A DNA stretch of 10,384 nucleotides, taken from positions 758 to 11,141 of the forward strand of contig DDBK01000164.1 of NCBI GenBank assembly GCA_002333095.1, written 5' to 3'. Source of the stretch: Cellvibrionales bacterium UBA2034. GTDB taxonomy: Bacteria > Pseudomonadota > Gammaproteobacteria > Pseudomonadales > UBA7239. Positions 8,037 through 10,384 of this stretch are shown one piece after another (within the stretch, counting starts at the first letter, position 1; every line of letters starts with the position of its first letter). The notes below the pieces were generated by a model. That model was not told the origin of the DNA and did no database searches. It saw only the letters and a list, made by a program, of their open reading frames with translations. Both the position numbers and the translations under genes were made by a program.

Positions 8037-8351
8037 TTATGCGCCAATAACATCGCCACTGGACTTATACACACGCACTTTTTTACCATCTTGATCTTTA
8101 AAACCAACGCGATCAGCCTTGTTCGTCTTGGGGTTGTAGATAGCGACATTCGACACCTCTATTGATGCCTCTCTCTCTACAATGCCGCCCTGAACACCCA
8201 ATTGCGGATTAGCTTTCGTGTGCTTTTTAATGACGTTCACACCCGCCACAAGCAATCGTCCGTTATCCAACACACGCTGGATAGCACCACGCTTTCCCTT
8301 GTCTTTGCCGGTGATTACAATTACCTGATCGTCTTTTTTTAGCTTGCGCAT
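8037..8351 (-). CDS. rplX: 50S ribosomal protein L24 (uL24)
   Basis: This is uL24, an early assembly initiator that binds the 5' domain of 23S rRNA near the tunnel exit. It has 104 residues, the same as E. coli. The KOW motif is clear at about residues 7-27 ([20 protein letters not shown]). Further on are [20 protein letters not shown] and [18 protein letters not shown]. The ATG at 8351 has one of the strongest ribosome-binding sites in the window, a GGAGGAGG run ending 7 bases upstream. It lies 18 bases after rplN. Confidence 0.99.
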   Translation of the reverse strand: MRKLKKDDQVIVITGKDKGKRGAIQRVLDNGRLLVAGVNVIKKHTKANPQLGVQGGIVEREASIEVSNVAIYNPKTNKADRVGFKDQDGKKVRVYKSSGDVIGA

Positions 8352-8369
8352 ACCTTTCCCTCCTCCGGC

Positions 8370-8738
8370 TCAAAGCACTTCTGGTGCCAGAGAGATAATT
8401 TTCATAAATTTTTCACCACGCAATTCACGTGTCACGGGCCCAAAAATACGCGTACCAATAGGCGCCTGCTGGTTATTCAACAAAACAGCTGCATTATCAT
8501 CAAACTTTATGAGAGATCCGTCTGGTCGACGAACACCCTTCTTTGTTCTCACAACAACGGCAGTCATTACCTGACCTTTTTTCACTTTGCCGCGAGGGAT
8601 AGCATCTTTTACGCTAACCTTGATTACGTCACCGACGCCTGCATAGCGGCGATGGGAGCCACCAAGCACTTTGATACACATAACTCGTCGAGCGCCGCTG
8701 TTATCCGCTACGTCTAAATATGTTTGGGTCTGTATCAT
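8370..8738 (-). CDS. rplN: 50S ribosomal protein L14 (uL14)
   Basis: This is uL14, at the subunit interface, where it forms bridge B8; it is also the binding site of the silencing factor RsfS. It has 122 residues, against 123 in E. coli. It starts [20 protein letters not shown] and contains [20 protein letters not shown] (about 25-44), [20 protein letters not shown] and [20 protein letters not shown], ending SLAPEVL. The ATG at 8738 has CGGAG 7 bases upstream. As the first gene of the spc operon it follows rpsQ after only 41 bases, in which I see no terminator or good promoter. Confidence 0.99.
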   Translation of the reverse strand: MIQTQTYLDVADNSGARRVMCIKVLGGSHRRYAGVGDVIKVSVKDAIPRGKVKKGQVMTAVVVRTKKGVRRPDGSLIKFDDNAAVLLNNQQAPIGTRIFGPVTRELRGEKFMKIISLAPEVL

Positions 8739-8779
8739 TTTCGTGCTCCGAAGCTTTTAACTACTCTATCGCCAACTGC

Positions 8780-9046
8780 TTAAACAACAGTTGCGCGCTC
8801 TTCAATTTTCACCAACGCCCATGTCTTTGACTTGGACATTGGACGAGTTTCTTTAATTGTGACCATATCACCAATACTGCACTCGTTGTTTTCATCGTGC
8901 GCTTTAAGTTTGGATGACTTAGTCAGGTACTTTCCGTACAGCTCATGTTTAACACGACGCTCAATAAGCACAGTTATAGTCTTATCCATCTTGTCGCTAA
9001 CAACTCGACCTGTTTTAGTACGCGCAACACTGTTTTGCTCTGTCAT
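8780..9046 (-). CDS. rpsQ: 30S ribosomal protein S17 (uS17)
   Basis: This is uS17, an OB-fold primary binder of the 16S rRNA 5' domain. From the ATG at 9046 it has 88 residues, starting [20 protein letters not shown]. It continues [20 protein letters not shown], then [20 protein letters not shown] and [17 protein letters not shown] chose 9046 because MTEQ aligns with the MTD start of E. coli S17 and a GGTGA lies 6 bases upstream. An ATG two codons earlier (9052, giving MIMTEQ) overlaps the rpmC stop as ATGA and has AAGG 7 bases upstream, so it may be used too. It is the last gene of the S10 operon. Confidence 0.97.
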   Translation of the reverse strand: MTEQNSVARTKTGRVVSDKMDKTITVLIERRVKHELYGKYLTKSSKLKAHDENNECSIGDMVTIKETRPMSKSKTWALVKIEERATVV

Positions 9047-9048
9047 GA

Positions 9049-9240
9049 TCATTCACCAGCCTTTTCTTTCAGCAGGGTTTTAATTCTTGCAACGTCACGC
9101 CTCGCTTGCTTTAGCAAGTGGGTCTGAGTCAATTGTCCGGTAGCCATTTGCATTTTTTGCTTAAACTGGCCTTCGAGTTGTTTGTTCAACTCCTTTTCCA
9201 GCTCCTGGCCTGTCTTTTTTCGAAGATCCGCTGTTTTCAT
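9049..9240 (-). CDS. rpmC: 50S ribosomal protein L29 (uL29)
   Basis: This is uL29, a small helical protein at the tunnel exit, part of the docking site for trigger factor and SRP. It has 63 residues, the same as E. coli. It starts [20 protein letters not shown] and ends with the family signature [20 protein letters not shown]. The whole protein reads as two charged helices. The ATG at 9240 overlaps the rplP stop by one base (TAATG), and no clear Shine-Dalgarno precedes it, so ribosomes probably reinitiate after rplP. It overlaps or nearly touches rpsQ downstream. Confidence 0.98.
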   Translation of the reverse strand: MKTADLRKKTGQELEKELNKQLEGQFKQKMQMATGQLTQTHLLKQARRDVARIKTLLKEKAGE

Positions 9241-9653
9241 TACATGATCTGCCGTTTTACAAATGTTGTTGTCAGGGGTAGTTTTGCCGCCGCCAGTGTT
9301 AATGCTTCGCGCGCCAACTCTTCAGTTACACCTTCTACTTCATACAAAACCCTTCCAGGCTGTATCTGCGCAACCCAATATTCTACGCTACCCTTCCCTT
9401 TACCTTGCCGCACTTCAAGTGGCTTTTGAGTAATAGGTTTGTCCGGAAAAATCCTTATAAATACTCTGCCACCACGTTTCAGGCGGCGCGTAAGCGCGCG
9501 CCGGGCGGCTTCAATTTGACGTGCAGTTATACGACCACGCATTGTAGCCTTTAGACCGAACTCGCCAAAACTAACTTTACTTCCGCGCTGCGCAAGACCC
9601 CGGTTGCGGCCTTTAAACTGCTTGCGAAATTTCGTGCGCTTAGGTTGCAACAT
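9240..9653 (-). CDS. rplP: 50S ribosomal protein L16 (uL16)
   Basis: This is uL16, which organises the A-site and peptidyl-transferase region. It has 137 residues (E. coli 136), with a one-residue insertion near position 23 ([11 protein letters not shown]). It starts [20 protein letters not shown] and has [20 protein letters not shown] (about 44-63), [19 protein letters not shown] and a C-terminal half ending KRQIM. Arg82 corresponds to E. coli Arg81, known to be hydroxylated by the oxygenase YcfD/RoxA. The ATG at 9653 has AGGGG about 11 bases upstream, inside the end of rpsC. The rpsC gap is 8 bases, and its own stop overlaps the rpmC start. Confidence 0.99.
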   Translation of the reverse strand: MLQPKRTKFRKQFKGRNRGLAQRGSKVSFGEFGLKATMRGRITARQIEAARRALTRRLKRGGRVFIRIFPDKPITQKPLEVRQGKGKGSVEYWVAQIQPGRVLYEVEGVTEELAREALTLAAAKLPLTTTFVKRQIM

Positions 9654-9661
9654 GGCGCATC

Positions 9662-10345
9662 TTACCCCTGATTAGATGACTTCTTTCTGCCAGTAGCGGC
9701 TTCAGCCTGCTCGGCAATATCAAGGATCTCACCTTTGAAGATCCACACTTTCACACCGATTATGCCATACGTAGTCAAGGCTTCTGCAGTGGAATAATCT
9801 ATGTCCGCACGCAAGGTATGCAAAGGCACACGGCCTTCACGATACCACTCCGTTCTGGCGATTTCAGTTCCGCCCAGCCGTCCTGAAACCATAATTTTGA
9901 TTCCAAGCGCACCCTGGCGCATTGCATTCTGTACCGCACGCTTCATTGCACGACGAAACATAACGCGGCGCTCTAATTGCTGCGCAACGCCCTGTGCAAC
10001 CAACGCTGCATCAATATCCGGTTTACGAATTTCTTCAATATTTATATGGACAGGCACGCCAAGTATCTGGGCAACCTCATTGCGCAGCCTTTCTACATCC
10101 TCACCTTTTTTTCCTATAACAACGCCAGGACGCGCCGAGTGAATTGTAACGCGCGCAGTTTGAGATGGGCGCTCGATATCCACACGGCTAACTGAAGCAC
10201 TGGCCAATTTTTTCTGAATAAATGTACGAGCCTTGATATCAGCCAATAATTTATCAGCATAGGTACTGCTATTGGCATACCAAACAGAAGTGTGCTTCTT
10301 GATGATACCCAGGCGAATACCTGTTGGATGTACTTTCTGACCCAT
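9662..10345 (-). CDS. rpsC: 30S ribosomal protein S3 (uS3)
   Basis: This is uS3, at the mRNA entry tunnel of the 30S head; with S4 and S5 it gives the ribosome its mRNA helicase activity. It has 227 residues (E. coli 233), the difference being a shorter basic tail ([12 protein letters not shown]). It starts [21 protein letters not shown] type-2 KH domain holds the GKKG loop at 78-81. [14 protein letters not shown] carries Arg131, Arg132 and Lys135, the helicase residues of E. coli. The C-terminal domain has [20 protein letters not shown] and [16 protein letters not shown]. The ATG at 10345 has AGGAG 7 bases upstream. Confidence 0.99.
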   Translation of the reverse strand: MGQKVHPTGIRLGIIKKHTSVWYANSSTYADKLLADIKARTFIQKKLASASVSRVDIERPSQTARVTIHSARPGVVIGKKGEDVERLRNEVAQILGVPVHINIEEIRKPDIDAALVAQGVAQQLERRVMFRRAMKRAVQNAMRQGALGIKIMVSGRLGGTEIARTEWYREGRVPLHTLRADIDYSTAEALTTYGIIGVKVWIFKGEILDIAEQAEAATGRKKSSNQG

Positions 10346-10377
10346 TCGCGGTCTCCTGATCGTTTTCTTTACTGCTA

Positions 10378-10384
10378 TTACTTG
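10378..10384 (-). CDS. rplV: 3' end of probable rplV (50S ribosomal protein L22), cut by window edge
   Basis: Only the last base of one codon, a lysine codon (AAG) and a TAA stop (10380-10378) are visible. The gene directly before rpsC is rplV in nearly all bacteria, and gammaproteobacterial L22 often ends in SDR or SDK; the visible C-AAG-TAA fits an ending DK. The stop is 32 bases upstream of rpsC. The sequence itself is far too short to prove identity; the call is from gene order. Confidence 0.4.

Noticed and set aside
9724..9744. Inverted repeat GGATCT / AGATCC near the end of rpsC.
   Set aside because: It is a six-base repeat within conserved codons, expected by chance at this length.
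9801..10142. A 113-codon open frame on the plus strand opposite rpsC.
   Set aside because: It is antisense to a fully conserved gene, has no recognisable domain and only reflects the codon pattern of rpsC.

Overview
The window is a stretch of the conserved bacterial ribosomal-protein supercluster (end of the S10 operon, the whole spc operon, the whole alpha operon). Every gene lies on the minus strand, so transcription runs from high to low coordinates. Gene order and protein sequences point to a gammaproteobacterium, probably nearer the Pseudomonas/Cellvibrio side than the enterics. The signs are a 206-residue S4 keeping only two of the four zinc-ligand cysteines, a 101-residue zinc-free S14, a zinc-type L36, an RpoA C-terminal domain almost identical to that of E. 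coli, and secY placed between rplO and rpmJ without adk, map or infA. This placement rests on remembered family sequences, not on a search.

Layout in transcription order. 10384-8780: the last two codons of a probable rplV, then rpsC, rplP, rpmC and rpsQ (S10 operon). 8738-3153: rplN, rplX, rplE, rpsN, rpsH, rplF, rplR, rpsE, rpmD, rplO, secY and rpmJ (spc operon). The short rpmD and rpmJ genes are intact. 3045-122: rpsM, rpsK, rpsD, rpoA and rplQ (alpha operon). A strong Rho-independent terminator at about 71-103 closes the cluster. Just beyond it, the first 13 codons of another minus-strand gene run off the window edge at 38-1. They look like the start of a class-V (alanine-glyoxylate/serine type) aminotransferase.

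The genes are tightly packed. Most gaps are 1-45 bases and three junctions overlap or nearly touch (rplP/rpmC, rpmC/rpsQ, rpmD/rplO), which fits translational coupling. The only long internal gap is 107 bases between rpmJ and rpsM, where the S4-controlled alpha-operon leader lies in E. coli. The products supply both ribosomal subunits, the core channel of the Sec translocon and the alpha subunit of RNA polymerase.

No stretch above 300 bases lacks a gene. I found no mobile element, tRNA, CRISPR array, pseudogene or frameshift. I see no undescribed biological system here. The points worth a second look concern start sites, leader structure, operon boundaries and the gene beyond the terminator.
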